Positions 12,101 through 27,100 of a DNA stretch of 64,000 nucleotides are shown piece by piece. The notes beneath the pieces were generated by a model. The model was not told the origin of the DNA and did no database searches. It worked only from the letters and a program-made list of their open reading frames with translations. Each line of letters opens with the position of its first letter. Position 1 is the first letter of the stretch. Made by a program: the position numbers and the translations under genes. Source of the DNA: Dasypus novemcinctus (lineage: Eukaryota; Chordata; Mammalia; Cingulata; Dasypodidae); assembly GCF_030445035.2 (NCBI RefSeq), contig NC_080673.1, forward strand, positions 37,320,365 through 37,384,364, read 5' to 3'.

Positions 12101-15100
12101 CAGAATATGGAATTACATTTATTTCAGTCTTATTTAATTTCTTTCAGGAGTGGTTTGTAGTTTGTAGTGTGGAGGTTTTATATATTTAAATTTATTATTT
12201 TTAAGAATTCTATATATTTAAGATGTAAATTGAATTATCTTTTTTATATCTCCTATGGCATTTTTTCTATCAGAGAAGGGTAGGTTTACAGACAAACCAT
12301 GCAAAAAATAGACAGTTTCCATATCCATCCCCCATCAGAAACATAGTTTGCACTATTATTAACACTGTACATTAGTGTGGTATCTTTGTTATAACTAATG
12401 AGACTATTATTACACTTATACTATTGACTATAGTCCACAATTTACATTAGGACACACTGTGTTGTGTAGTCCTAAGGTTTTATTAAATTTTCATTCTAGT
12501 TAAATATATGCACACTAAAATTCTGTCTTTCAACCATAAATATATAATTCAGTGGTGTTAATTACACTCATAATGTTTTGCTACCATCACCACCATCTAT
12601 TATCAAAACTTTTCCATTACTCTGGACAGAAACTGTCTACCATTATGTATTAACAGCCCATTCTCTACCCTACCCTTAACCCTGGTAACCTGTATTCTAG
12701 TCTCTGAACTATGAATTTGCTTATTCAAATTATGTTACATCAGTGAGATCATATATTTGTACTTCAGTATCTGGTTTATTTCACCTAACCAGATTTGTTC
12801 ATAGTCCATCCATGTTGTTGCATGCAACAGAACTTCATTCCTTTTTATGTCTGGATAATACTCCACTGTATCCGTATACAATATTTTGTTTATCCATTCA
12901 TCTGTTGATGGACACTTGGGTTGCTTATATCTTATGGAAATAGTGAATAATGCTGCTATAAACTTGAGTGTGCAAATAACTGTTCAAGTCCTTGTTTTCA
13001 GTTCCTTTAGTTATATAACCAGGTGATATAGTAATTCATTTAGATTTCTAAGAAACCACCAGACTGTTTTCTACAGCAGTTGCATGGTTTTGCATTCCCA
13101 CCAACAATGAATGAGTGCTCCTATTTCTCCACATCCTTTCCAGGACTTGTTATTGTTTATTTTTTAAAAGTATTAGTCATTCTAGTGGGTGTGGAATGGT
13201 ACCTCATTGTAGTTAGATTTGCATTTCCCTGATGGCTAGTGATGCTGAGCATCTTTTCATATACTTTTTAGCCATTTGTATGTCTTCTTTGGAGAAATGT
13301 CTGTTTAAGGTTTTGCCCACCTTTTTTTAAATGGGTTTTTCTTTCTGTGATTGAGTTGTAGGATTTCTTTATAAATTCAGGAAATTGAACCCTTATCAGA
13401 TACGTGGTTTCCAAATATTTTCTCCCATTCTGTAGGTTGTCTTTTTTTTTTTAATGCATCTATCAGCTAGTATTTTTTTGAAGATACACAGATCACAAAA
13501 AATGTTACATTAAAAAATATAAGAGGTTCCCCCATCCCCCATCCCCTATCCCCCACCCCACCCACTCCTCACACATCAACAGCGTCTTTCATCATTGTGG
13601 CACCTTCATTGCATTTGGTGAATACATTTTGAAGCACTGCCGCACTGCATGGGTAATACTTTACATTGTAGTTTATACAACCCCCAGCCCCCAGTCCATT
13701 CAGTGGGTTATGGCAGGATATATAATGTCCAGCATCTGTCCCTGCAATATCATTTAGGACAACTCCAAGTCCTGAAAATGCCCCCATATCACAGCTCTTC
13801 TTCCCTCTCCCTGCCCTGAGCAACTATTGTGGCCACTTTCTCCACATCGATGCTACAGTTTCTTCCATTACTAGTCACAATAGTTCTACAATAGAATACC
13901 AGTACGGCCATTCTAATCCATATTATATTCCTTCATCCTGTCGACCCTGGGATGGTGATGTCCACCCCATCTCTATATCAAGAGGGGGCTTAGATCCCAC
14001 GTGGTTGATGGATTAGGTTGTCTTTTTATTATTCTTTCATGGTAAAATTCTCTGATGCACAAAAGTGTTAAATTTTGATGATGTCCCACTTATCTGTTTT
14101 TTTCATTTTCACTTATGCTTTCTGTATAAAGTCTAAGAAACCATCACATAACACAAGGGCCTAGAGATGCATCCCTATATATACTCTAGGAGACTTATAG
14201 TTTTTGTTCTTATATTAACATTTTTGGTCCCTTTTAAGTTTTGTATATGGTGTAAGGTAGGGGTCCAACTTCATTCTTTTGCATATGGATATACAGTTTT
14301 CCCAGATCCATTTGCTGAAGAGACTATTCTTTTCTCATTGAATCAAATGGGTAGCTGTATTAGTCAGCCAAAGGGGTGCTGATGCAAAGTACCAGCAATC
14401 TGTTGACTTTTATCATGGGGATTTGTTTGGAAGTAAAAGCTTACAGATTCAAGGTCAAATCTAGGCATCAGCAGATATGCTTTCTTACCAAAGTCAGCTA
14501 CTATTGATCCCAGTTTGTTGCCACCCACTATGAAGCAAGATGCCCACTGATCTCTGCAAGGTCTCTCCTTCCCCTCTGTGTCTCCTCTTCCTCTTGGGTC
14601 CTGTAGGTGCACCCCCTGGAGGCTTCATACTTAAGGGATCCTGTGCTGTCTCTCCTGGCATAGGGCTTATTTCTTTCTCGGCCTCCTATATCAGTCTCAG
14701 GTGGTCTGGTCTCTTCCCAATCTCACCCGTAAGCTTCAGGCAAATAAGTGGCTCATCTCTTCCTGGGGCCTCAGCTGTTTGAGACTTCTTTCTGTTACAT
14801 GGCAGGATAAAGAATGACAGAGCTCTCTCTTGCTGTGTGTCTCTCTGTGTGAGTGTCTGTTTATATCAGACCTGGCAAGGGGACAGTGACTCACTGTGAG
14901 TCACTCCCACTGATATAGTCAAATCAAAAGCCCAAAGCAATCTTATCAAATAATCTAACCAAAGGCAGCTCAGCTGAATTTAATGCAATCAAAGGGTATC
15001 TCACCCAGAGGAATAGATTACTTTACAAACTTAATCTTTCTCTTTTTTGGGACTCATAAAATAATCTCAAACTGCCATAGTACCCATGTCAAAAAGCATT

Positions 15101-18100
15101 TGGTTATAGATGTTTATTTCTTTTTTTTTTATTTTTATTTTTTATTGACTTTGTAATAATATTACATTAAAAATACATATATATGAGGTCCCATTGAACC
15201 CTACCACCCCCACCCCACCTCTCCCCCCCCCCAGCAACACTCCTTCCCATCATCATGACACATCCATTGCATTTGGCAAGTACATCTTTGGGCACCTATG
15301 CACCTCATGGTCAATTGTCCACATCATGGCCCATACTCTCCCCCATTCCATCCAGTGGGCCCTGTGAGGATTTACAATGTCCGGTGATTGCCCCTGAAGC
15401 ACCATCCAGGGCAGTTCCATGTCCCAAAGACGCCTCCACCTCTCATCTCTTCCTGCCTTTCCCCATACCCATCAGCCATCATGTCCACTTTTCTCAATCC
15501 AATGCCACCTTTTCTATGTGGACATTGGATTGGTTGTGTCCATTGCACCTCTATGTCAAGAGGAGGCTCAGATTCCACATGGATGCTGGATGCAATCCTC
15601 CCACTTTCAGTTGTAATCACTCTAGACTCCATGGTGTGGTGGTTGTCCTTCTTCAACTCCATCTTAGCTGAGTGTGGTGAGCCCAATAAGTCAGATTGTA
15701 GGTGCTGGAGTCTGTTGAGGCTCAGGACCTGGCTATCACATTGTCAGTCCAGAGATTCAAATCCCCTAAATATATCTTAAACCCCGACACTAACTGCACC
15801 TCCAGCACATTAGCATGAAAGTCTTATGAAGAGAGATCCCATCTGAGTCCAGATTCATCACACATAAACACCAGTTCCAAAGAGGGGCCATCTGACCTGG
15901 TAGTTAACCCCATCGGCCATGACCATAACTCCCATGGGTCTCTTTAGCCCTCGAAGGAACCGATTAGATGTTTATTTCTGAAGTCAATTCAATTCCATTG
16001 GTCTCTGTCTGTCCTTGTGCTAGTACTAAGACATTTTGATTACTGTTCCTTTGCAAAAAAATCAGAAATAGTAAGTAAGTCCTCCAACGTTGTTCTTCTT
16101 TATCTAGGTGGTCTTGGCTATTTGGGGGCCCATTATGCGTCCATATAAATTTGAAATTAGCTTTTCCATTTCTGCCAAGAAGCCTACTGTAAGTTTGATT
16201 GGAATTTCATCGACTATGTAAATGACTTTGGATAGAATTGATATCGTAACAATATTTAGATTTCCAATCCATAACATAGAATGTCCTTCCATTTATTTAG
16301 GTCTTATTTGATTTCTTCCAGCAATGTTTTATATGTTCTGTGTACAAGTTTTACATCCTTGGTAAAATTTATGCATAGCCATTTGATCATTTTAGTTGCC
16401 ATTGTGGATGGGATTTTCCCTTGATTTCTTCTTCAAAAGGAAATCACTGCTAGTGTATGGTAAGACTTGATTTTTGTAAGTTGATTTGTAGTGGTAGGCC
16501 ACTAAATGAATTTGTTTTTCAGCTCTTGTAGTACTTGTAGTGCTGTTGTGAATTTTTCAGAATTTTCTATAGGATCATTTGCATATAGGTAAATTTTCAC
16601 TTCTTCCGATCCAATTTGGATACCTTTTATTTCTTTTTCTTGCCTATTTGTCGTGGCTAGCACTCCCAGTGCAATATTGAGTAACAGTGGTGACAGTGGG
16701 CATCCTTGTCTTGTGTCTGATCTTAGAGGGAAAGCATTTGGTCTTTCACCATTAAGTATTATGTTAGCTGTGGGTTTTTCAATATGTGCTTTTCTTGCAG
16801 AGGTAGTTTCCTTCTTTTCTTAGGTTTTTAAGTATTTTTATCCAGAAGGTGTGCTAGATTAGGTCAAATGTCTTTTCCATGTCTGTTGAGATGATCATGT
16901 GATTTTTCCTTTCTTCTCTTATCATGGTGGTTTATATTAATTAATTTTCTTATGTTGAGTCACATTGCATCCTTGGGATAAATCCCACATAGTGAGGATG
17001 AATAACTTTTTTTTTTTTCTGTGTTGTTGGATTCAGTTTGCTACTATTTTAAGGGTTTGGCTCTATTCATAAGAGATACTGGTCTGTCATTTGGTTTTCC
17101 TTGTGTTAGCTTTATGTCGTTTTCATATTACAGTGGTGTTGGCTTTATAGAATGGGTTACGAAGTATTCCCTCCTCTTTAATATTTGGGGAAATTTTGAG
17201 CAACTTTGGTATTGTCTTTTTATAATGTTTGATAGAATTCACCAATGATGTCATCTGATAAAGAGCTTTTATTTGTTGGAAGATTTTTTATTACACATTC
17301 GCTCTCTTTGCTTGTTTTTAGTCTGTTGAGATCTTCTATTTCTTGCTGAAGTCTGTGTAGGTAGTTTGTATGTTTCTAAGATTTGTCCATTTCATCTACG
17401 TTATCTAGTTTGTTATACTACAGTTGTTCGCAGTACCATCTTACCCTTTTCATTTTCATGGATTAGGTAGTAATGTCCCCTCTTTAATTTCTGAAGTTAG
17501 TTATTTGCATCTTCTTTCTAGGAGAAGACCTTTCTGCTATTGGTTCTAGGATTTTATTGATATTTTGAAAAAACCACCTTGGGTTTTATTGATTCTCTTT
17601 ATTTTGTTGTTCTCTATTTTATCTCCATTCTAATCTTTGCAGTTCGTTTATTTCTGCTCAGTTTGGGTTTAGTTTGCTCTTCTTTTCCTAAATCTTCCAG
17701 TTGTAGAGTTAGGTCTCTGATTCAAGCTCTTTCTTCCTTTTTAATGTAAGCATTTTGAGTTATAAATTCTCCTTTCATCGCTGCCTTTGCTGAATCACAT
17801 AAATTTGGCATGTTTTGTTTTTGTTTTTATTCATCTCAAGATATATACTAATTTTCCTTGTGATTTCTTCTTTGCCTTGTGCATGTTTTTTAATTTCTAC
17901 ATATTTGTGAATTTTCCAGTTAGCCCTCTGTTACTGATTTCTAATTTCATTCCATTGTGGCTGGAGAAGATACATTGTATGACTTCAATATTTTTCAATT
18001 TATTGAGACTTGTTTTGCAACCTAACGTGTATTTATCCTGTTGAATAGCCCATGTTTACAAATATGTATTATGTTGCTGTTAGGTCAAGTTCCCTATATA

Positions 18101-21100
18101 TATGTGTGTTAGGCCTAGTTAGTTTACAGTATTGTCCAAGTTTTCTATTTCCTTATTGATCTTTTGTCTAGATGTTCTATCCATTATTGAAAGTGGTGTA
18201 TTGAAGTCTCTTATTATGATGTATATCTATTTTTTCCCTTCATATCTTTCAGTATTTGCTTCATATATTTTAGGACTCTGCCATTAGATAAATTTGTATT
18301 TATAATTGTTAGACCTTCTTGTTGAATTGACCCCTTATCAGTACAGGCTGACCTTTGTCCCTCATAACAGTTTTTGACTTAAAGTCTATTTTATCTGATA
18401 TGAGTATAGCCATCCCAGCTCTCTTTTGATTGCTGTTTGCAGGGTAGATTTTTTTCTGTATCTTCTTATTCAGCCTACTTTTGTCTTGAAATATAAGGTA
18501 AGTCTCTTGTAAATATATTATAGTTGGGGTATGTTTTTTTTATCCACTCTGCCAATCTCTCCTTTTGACCAGAACGTTTAACCCATTTACATATAGAGTT
18601 ACCACTGATAATGTATGACTCAATTCTACCATTTTGCTATGTATTCTTTATAACTTATCTACCTTTTCTGTCCCTTGATTCACCCATTAATGCCTACTTA
18701 CATATTTATTTGATTTTTTGAATTGTACCATTTTGAGTCCCTCCGTATTTATTTTATATAAAAGTCTCATATTTTCTTTCTGGTTACCATGAAGCTTACA
18801 TTTAATATACTAAATCTATAACAATTATATTTGATTTAATACCCACTAGCTTCAATAGCATACATATGCATTGTTATTATACCCACCATTCCTTCACCTT
18901 TTTGTCATACTTGTTACAGATTATATCTTTATACATTTTATGTCCCAAAACTTAGTTTTATCATTACTTATTATGCATTTGCACTTTTCAAACTGTAAGA
19001 AATAAAAATGCATTTATATTCAAAAAATTGCAACACATTATTTCTGGTATTTAGAATTATCCATATGATTATGTTTGCCAGAGATATTTATTTCTTTAAT
19101 CCATGTCAATCCATTGTTATTGCCCTTACTTTCAGTCTAAAGAACTCCCTTTAGCATTGCTTTTAGGACAGGTCTAGCAGTAATAAACTCCTTAGCTTTT
19201 GTTTATCTGGTAATGTCTTAATCTCTCCCTTATTTTCTTTTTTCTCCCCTCATTTTTGAAAGACAGTCTCACAGGCTATAAAATCTTGATTGGAAAGTAT
19301 TTGCTTTCAGCACTTTAAATATTTCTTTCCAGTGCCTTCTTGCCTCCATCATTTCTAATAAAAAATCAACACTTAATTTTATACTTTCTTGGACCTAATA
19401 TGTCTGTTTCTTTCCTCTTGTGTTTTTCAGAACTTTCTCTTTGTTCTTGGCATTTGAAAATTTGATTAAACTGTTTGAACAATGTCTTTTGGTTTATCCA
19501 ATTTGGGGTTCCTTGGATTCTTGAATGTATACATTCATGTCTTTTGTAAATTTGGAAAGTTCTCTGCCATTATTTCTTCAAATATCCTTTCCTCTCTCTC
19601 TTCTCCTTCTGGGACTCCCATAATGCTTACATTGGTACACCTGATGGTGTCCCACAGGTCATTTAGGTTCTGTTCTTTTTTTTTTTTTTCTTTCTTTCTG
19701 CTCCCCAGCCTGGATTATTTCAATTCCCCTGACTTTTAGCTCACTAATTCTTTCTTCTTCCAGCTCCAATCAGCTGTTGATGACTTTTAGGTAATTTTAA
19801 AATTTCAGTTATTGTGGTCTCAATTTCATTATATCTGCTTAGCTCCTTTTTACAATTTCTGTCTCTGTATTGAGATTCTCATATTGTTCATTCATCGTTT
19901 CCCTGATATCCTTTAGTTCTTTCTCCATATTTTTTAAATCTACTTGTGTGTATCAAAGATCATTTTTTTGAAGTTTAATCTGGTATATTGAAAGTCTGAT
20001 TTTCTTTCTTCATGTTTTCTAGATTTTTTCTTACTCCTTTGGAGGAGTCATCATATTCTGATTCTTTGTTTGTCTTGTAATCTTTTGTTGCACACACAGT
20101 TTAATAATTTTAATGTGTTAACCGTGGGATTTAGTCCCTGAGTTGTGTGTTCCTTATCAAGCTAGTACTATAGCAAAGATTTCCTTGTGTTTCAGGAGCT
20201 AACAAAAACCAATAAACAGAAAACGTCTCTCATAGTCTTTGCAAATTGGCTTAGCAGTATCTGGTGCTTTTCTTCAGTGTTTAGCCCTCTTATCATGAAG
20301 ACCAATGGAGGCAAAAGTGAAATACAGAGTCCTGTCAGCCTTTTTAATATGGGCTCCTGTTCCCTTGAGTCTTCAGCAAGTTCTCCATTTATAAGAATTC
20401 AAATGCTACCTCTCTTCTATTGTAAGTGTATGTCTTAAAGCAGTTAATCCTTTGCCCTAGGCTTAATTGTTCCTTATACTGCTTTAGCTATTAGCAAGCT
20501 GCTTCTTCCTGCATGGCAAGTTCGGAGGGGCACTGGAGATGAGTTTCCTGGGTCACTTTTTCAGGCTTGCCACCCAATAGATTGGCACTACCATGCAAGC
20601 ACCCTAGTATGTGCATAGGGTTTACTCTGCTTCCTCTGGAACAGGACCAGAGACCCAGCAAGGGTAAAAATGAACTTTTCCTACTATTTTTATGCCTGTG
20701 TTTTCATCAGCTTTGGTAGTTTTCTTTTAAGGAAATTGTCCGTTTCATCTGAGATGTTTAATTTAGGAACATAGACTTGTTCATGATATTTCCTTATTTT
20801 CCTTTTGATGAAAATCCTCTTCTCTTTCTGTGCCACTCATTCGTGCTCCTCATAGCCTTTGGGAGATCTCATCCATTGAAGAAGTTCCCCTACCATGCAA
20901 CCCCTCATAGTAGTTTTCCAATAACTACCTTGTGTGTTACTGCCACCTAGTGGTCAAATATTTCCTTGCTCAACTCCAAATTGCTTGAAATCGCTGCATG
21001 TGGTACATGATTTTATTTCCAAATATTTGAGGTTTCTCTGGATATACTTTTGTTGTTGATTTGTAATTTAATTTTATTTTGTTCAGAGAATCTACCTTGT

Positions 21101-24100
21101 AAGATTTTAATTCTTTTAAAAATTGTTCAGATTTTTTAAAATGACCCAGCATAAGTTGTATCTTGTGAAAGTCACAGTTGCAAAGAATATATGTTCTGCA
21201 GGCATTGCATATAATGTTTGTACTTTGAGTTTGGTCAAAATGGTTGGCAGGGTCATTCAGATCTCCACCATCCTTACTGATTGTCTAGTTGATCTACCAA
21301 TTAACAAAAGTGTTAAAAATCTCTAGTTATGTTTGTGGATTTCTCAGTATTTCACTTTAGTCCTGTCAATACTTTAAGTTTCTGTTATTAGGCCCATATA
21401 CAATACTATATTCCTCCTTTTATGTATTGACCTTTTTTCTTTTCATTATGAAATGTCTCTACCTTTGGTAATACTCCTTATCTTCCTGTTTTGTCTCTTA
21501 AGGTTTTTTGATGATTAACATATGCATAGTGTATATTTTTCTATTCTTTTTTTACCTTTTTGTATCTTTTTCTTGAAGTACATCTATTGAAATAGCATAT
21601 ATGTTGATGCCATTTTTTATCAAGTCTGACAATTTCTGCTTTTTGATTGTTTATTCCTTTTCTTTTATAGCTCTAGTGACTTTTTAAAAAAATTATTTTT
21701 AGGAGGTGACAGGGCTTGAACCCAGGACCTTGTACATAGGAAACAGGTGCTTAACCACCAAGCTACAACTTCTTCCCTCCATTTATTTTTAATGTCAATA
21801 CCAAGTAGTTTCTAGCAGCTGCTGTTTCACAATACCCTCTGAGGTCTTCCCCAAGCCGTGCATAGATGAGTTCAGGATTTGGTGAATTTTATATGCCTCT
21901 TTTCTGGGTTCATGCCCTCTGCCCCATTTTCCCAAACTTATTGGCTGTTCTACAAGTCTCAGACTATCCTCTGATCCCTCAAGCCAGTTCAGTAATGCTA
22001 CAACTTTCTATCACTTTGAGCTGCACCAATTGAGGAATGCCCTTAGGCAAGAAGCTGCTGACTGGAAAATCTCCTTTCATCTTGAAGAGATTCCAGTATT
22101 CCAGCCCCTCTTCCACCTTCCTGAATGGATCCTTTGCCTTTCTTTTGACATAAAATTTTCTTTGCACTCGTAAAATATTATGGGAAAGAAAATGAAAATA
22201 TATTAGTAATGCAACAAAAATAAACTTCTTACATTAGAACCTCAACTTTAGACTAGATTGGTATTTTATATAGAAATTTTAGAGACAGAAATTTCAGATG
22301 TCATTTTAATAATTTTGAGGAAAATGCTAGTACATGAAATCTTTGTACTTTTACTATCCTAAAACATTTGGATGTAGATTTCTGATTGCTTTTATAAATT
22401 TCCTTCATATGAACATCTAGTAATATTCGTTTAGAGCTAAATGGTTTACCTACTGTCCCCCTCCTTTCCTAGAAAGGAGAATTAGAGGAAAAGACAGCAA
22501 ATCTTTGCCTTAAATATTTATAATAAATTTGATTTCAGAGCACAAGAGTTTTGAAAACTGCTGAAAATGTATATAAAACTAACAATAAAGTAAAAAACTA
22601 GAATACTCTTTTAGTGACCAAGACATCAAGACGTGAAAGTAAAGCATATTAGCCTCCACTAGTATTTAAGCAGCAGACTCCTAATAATGCATATTTCAGA
22701 GTTAGGAAATAGTATTAATAATGTTTTTGCCTCCAGAAAAATTGAGACTAAAACTTACATGATACTTTTTTTTTTTTAAACAGGGCCCACCATGGTTAAC
22801 AAGTCTATCATCCTCACTTAAAGAATGTCTTAGAGATGCCTTTTCAACAAAATGTGGGGAAAAAGCTTCCATAAAAGGTGGTTATCTATCATTATTGTAT
22901 CTTATTTTATTTGTGAACTCTGTATTGCTTAGAATCCTATTTGTTAAAGAAATGATTCTCTACATATTTACAGAAAAATGTTTGGGTTTGCCTGAGTTTT
23001 AATCCTGCCTATGCAATATATTATCCATATAATTTTTAGATACACTACTTAATTGCTCAGTGCCTCGATTTCCCCAAGTTCTAATAATTAATAATAATAA
23101 TACCTACCTCATAAGGCTCTTGTGAAAATTGAGTGATATAATGGCGCAGCTGCTGGCACAAATAGAGTCATCAGTAAATGTGCACTACTATAATTTATTT
23201 GTTGATATGGTAGACTGCAAAACAGCGTAATGCTTAGGTGGACTCTCATGGTAAAACCAGTCTGGGTTTTAATCCAGGCTAATGTGAGTCAAGTAATTAA
23301 CTTCTCTAACCCTGTATATTAAAATGGAGATAAGGGTAATCTACTTCCTAGGGCCATTGTGAGAATTAAATGAGTTAATACATCTAAAGTGCTTAGAACA
23401 GTACAATAGTAAGTGCATAGTAAGTGTGAGTGTGAGTTATTAACAAAGTGTCTTTCCTTAGAGCTATGGCCTGTAGCTTAATGAGACCTAAAAGGCGTAG
23501 CTGTTTCCAGGACTGCCATGTGTAACTAACATTCATTAAGTGCTTACTATGTAGCATAATTTTTGTTTTTTTACAGATGAGAAAAACTTAAGTGCAGAAA
23601 TATTGAGAAATATACCCAAGGTCCGTGGTGGAGCTATAATTTTGATTCTTTGGCTTCAAAGTCCTTATTCTTTTCACTGATTGATTAATAGCTCTAAACA
23701 ATCCAATAATGGTACTTTGAATTGTGAGTGCAAAGAATACTTTGAATCAGTCAAGATAAAGATTCATGAGTGCTCTTCTAGATTTGAATGTATAATTGTA
23801 GCAAAAAAGTGGTTTTAAGTCTGGCTTACCTCAGAAAGAATTTAAACAAAATGGCTATAATGAACAAAGCTGATAGTTAAGAGAAAGGCTTGGCCCTGAT
23901 GGGATTGAAAGGTGATCATCCCCACAAAAAGCACAGGGTAATTTCTGTTGAACATTCTAAGGAGTGATAGAGTCAAAATAATAGAAGCAGTCCTGTAAAA
24001 ACAAAACTGAATCCTCTTAAGCCAGAGCTTAAGCCTGTCTTGGAGCACTGAAAAGATAAGTAATTGGCCTGTATTTACTGCTCATTTTGGTATCAGAGGC

Positions 24101-27100
24101 AACACAGCATCATGTGTGGTGATAGGACTTACTAGACACTAGCTTTCTTCTCTGTGGGGTGGGCCCTTCTAAAAATGTATTAATTCTTGGTTCTTTTCTG
24201 CCTCTATACAATTCTACAACTGAACTTCTGGTAACTGTAGTAGCATAGAGGTGGTTTACCTTCTACTTACTCAGTCTGTGTTCTAGCTAAGAAACTTGGT
24301 TTATACATCAATGAGGGGTTTGGGTGTGTCTCTGTTTGGGTTTAGTTATTACATGCTATTTATTAATATGTCATTTTTTCTAATTAGTTGAATGTGTCAC
24401 ATGCTTTATTAGATTAGCAGTAGCCACTTTCTCTTTTGTAGATCACTTTTGAAAAAAATGTTTATCCAAGTTTAATATAGTTTTCTACATATTTTTATAA
24501 TGAAAGCCAAAGTGGATTATAGACAGTCCTTATGTAAAAGAAAACAAATGAATCTATTATGTACCTTATTAATTCAGAAGGAGGTTTTTGTGCTGTTACT
24601 CTATCTCAAAATAGAGCAGAATGAAGCATTCACTGAAGAACAAAATTCTTTGACATCAAAAGAAAATGGAGAGAAATTTTTTTCATTAGACTTTTTTGCT
24701 ACTGCTCTGGAGAAACCCATGCCAAGTGAAGTGACTACTGATGACCTTGAAGAAGAAAAGAAGAAAGCTGAACTGATTATAGACGATGATTTAACATCTG
24801 ATCCACTGATATTGAAATCACAGAATAACTTTACCAGTGCAACTGTACCTACAAAGGTATTTATATAAAATTATACCTTTTATAAAACAGTATAAAAATT
24901 AAAGTAGACCTTTTAAGTTTTTTATGTTCCATTTTATGTACTTCTGAATTACCTGTGGAAAACTCATCCTTCAGTAGTGGTGTTATATTGTCAAATGGTT
25001 CTAATTTAATTCAGTAGAATTTTAACTTCAGGAAAACTTTAAAGTGAATGCAATGGAATCTAATGTTTTATTAAAAATTATCAGAGATAAGTCATCACAA
25101 TATACTTTAAGTATCTCAGGAATACTTACCCATATGAGTGTATAGGGGTCTATATGTATCCATTTTATAAAAATGCAGCTATCTGGCAAACTTTTGAGTT
25201 TTTGAATTGTTGAAATTTATTTATTCCTTTGGATATCATTTTAAAACACTTTAACAATTTTAATGAACACCTTTAAGAAATAGTTGTCTGCATACATGCT
25301 GTTTTAAATATAGGGACAGGATCATCATTGGGAACATTAATTATTATATTATTGATGATAGTGTTTTGATAACCAGGTTTATGGTATGTAGGGTTACTTC
25401 TCCCTTTACTAAATTGTGCCAGAGAATTCTCCTTTTAACATTTGCAATATAAACAGTTTTAGTCTTCATCTCTGTTGATTTTAGTCTCATTATTAGGGTA
25501 CACAGCAGCACTAGTCCAAAATTTAGTTGAGTAAGATGTTATGTTCATATAGCTTCATATTAAAGTTTATGGAGAAGGTTCATTGAGCCAGGTTCTAAGT
25601 GTGTCATCGTTACCTACTTTTCTTAGATATAGCACTACTACCAAGTTAGGGATATGTTAACACCCATATGCTCAACCTAATACCACCAGCCATCTGTCCA
25701 AGTGAAGTAAAAGAGTTTCTTTAAAAAGAAGGGTATGTTGGCATTTATAGACAGGATCTTAGAAATGTGTAATAGAGGGAAGTGGATGTGCCTCAAGCAA
25801 TTGGGCTCCTGTCTACCATATAGGAGGTCCAAGGTTCAATGCCCAGGACTTCCTGGTGAAGGCAAGCTGACCCATGTGGCAAACTTGCCCACGTGGAGTG
25901 CTAGCCAGCGCAGAGTACTGCCCCGTGCAGGAGTGCTGGCCCATGTGGAGAGCTGGTCAGCAAGATGTTGGGACAAAAAGAGACACAGAGGAGAGACAAT
26001 AAGAGAAGCAGCAGATCAGGGAGCTGAGGTGGCACAAGAGAATGATCACCTCTCTCCCACTCTGGAAGGTCCCAGGATTGGTTCCTGGAGCCACCTAATG
26101 AGAATACAAGGGGACACAGAAGAACACACAGCAAATGCACACAGAGAGCAGACAATGGCGGAGGGGGTGGTAGGGGGAAGGGGGAGAAATAAAAAATAAA
26201 TAAATAAATCTTTAAAAAAAAGAAAAGAAATGTGTAATAGAAATAATTCTAAATTATAACAGGCAAGTTGGTATAATAAACAAGATCATAACACATATTT
26301 CCTTGACTTTATTCTTTTTTGTGTGTGATATACTCTAGTGTTTATTTTATGTTATGGCAGGTATATTTGAATTTCAAAAATTTAAAACATATAAAAAGTG
26401 GTTAGGGACTAACATTTATATCAACAATTGATAAATGTCTAATATTATTTATTATACACCAGAGTGCAATGGTAGTGCTCATGCCAATGGAACACCATGG
26501 AAGTCAGTCTAAAAATTACCACAAGGGTTTATACAAGCAACATAAACTGCTGTTTCAGTATTTCAGGATATGGTCTGCTTCTAATGCTGAGCAGTCCTTT
26601 TACATTTTTAATGTTATACACTGTTTAGTATTTAGTTTGGCAAATGTTTTAAAATAAAGAAGAAGTAGAAATGTATACTTTTTTTAGAAATGCATGTCCA
26701 GTTTTATTTTCAAGAAGGACCATAGGTACAGATCAGAACTCATCCCTATATGAAATAATTTATACACAGATGAATGCTATTATGTTATCACTACCTGAAA
26801 TAATCACTAAGTACAATCTTTCAGAAATAAACAAGCAAGGGTTTTTTTTTTGTAATTCTTGCTTTCTACTGAATTACCTCTTAAGTCTAAATCTATTCTC
26901 CTTCTAACATCTCCATTGGCATTAATGCAACTCCCATCTCCCACTGTATTCACTCTGTTGTTTTATCTCCTCCTGGGTCACGTTTGTTTGCATGCTTATC
27001 GTCAACAGACCTTCTCAAAAATGTAAAATCCTTGAGAGCAGGGACTCTCTTATGTTCACTGATTTGTTCCCAGTGCCCCTGTGCTTGACAGGTCGGTGCC

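Larger units (their letters stand above)
12265..20700 (-). mobile_element. Long L1 element, minus strand, interrupted by three insertions
   Basis: Read 5'-3' on the minus strand from about 20.5 kb to 12.3 kb: a 5' region, relics of ORF1/ORF2 start, the endonuclease region near 18.3-18.6 kb, reverse-transcriptase region near 16.1-17.5 kb, ORF2 end near 13.2-14.3 kb and a 3' UTR at 12265-13000. It is broken by insertions at 13446-14013, 14356-15077 and 15122-15964. The reading frames are heavily mutated. The exact right boundary is uncertain. Confidence 0.75.

Noticed and set aside
15255..15780. Overlapping ORFs of 104-138 codons on both strands
   Set aside because: They fall in the LINE 3'-end insertion 15122-15964. 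Homologous copies at 13.5, 52 and 59 kb do not keep the frames.
21690..21776. Possible tRNA gene with A and B boxes
   Set aside because: No acceptor-stem pairing, and an A/T-rich tail follows. A tRNA-derived SINE.
25735..26199. 154-codon ORF, longest in the window
   Set aside because: Fully inside the plus-strand SINE with its 15-nt duplications. No protein similarity recognised.
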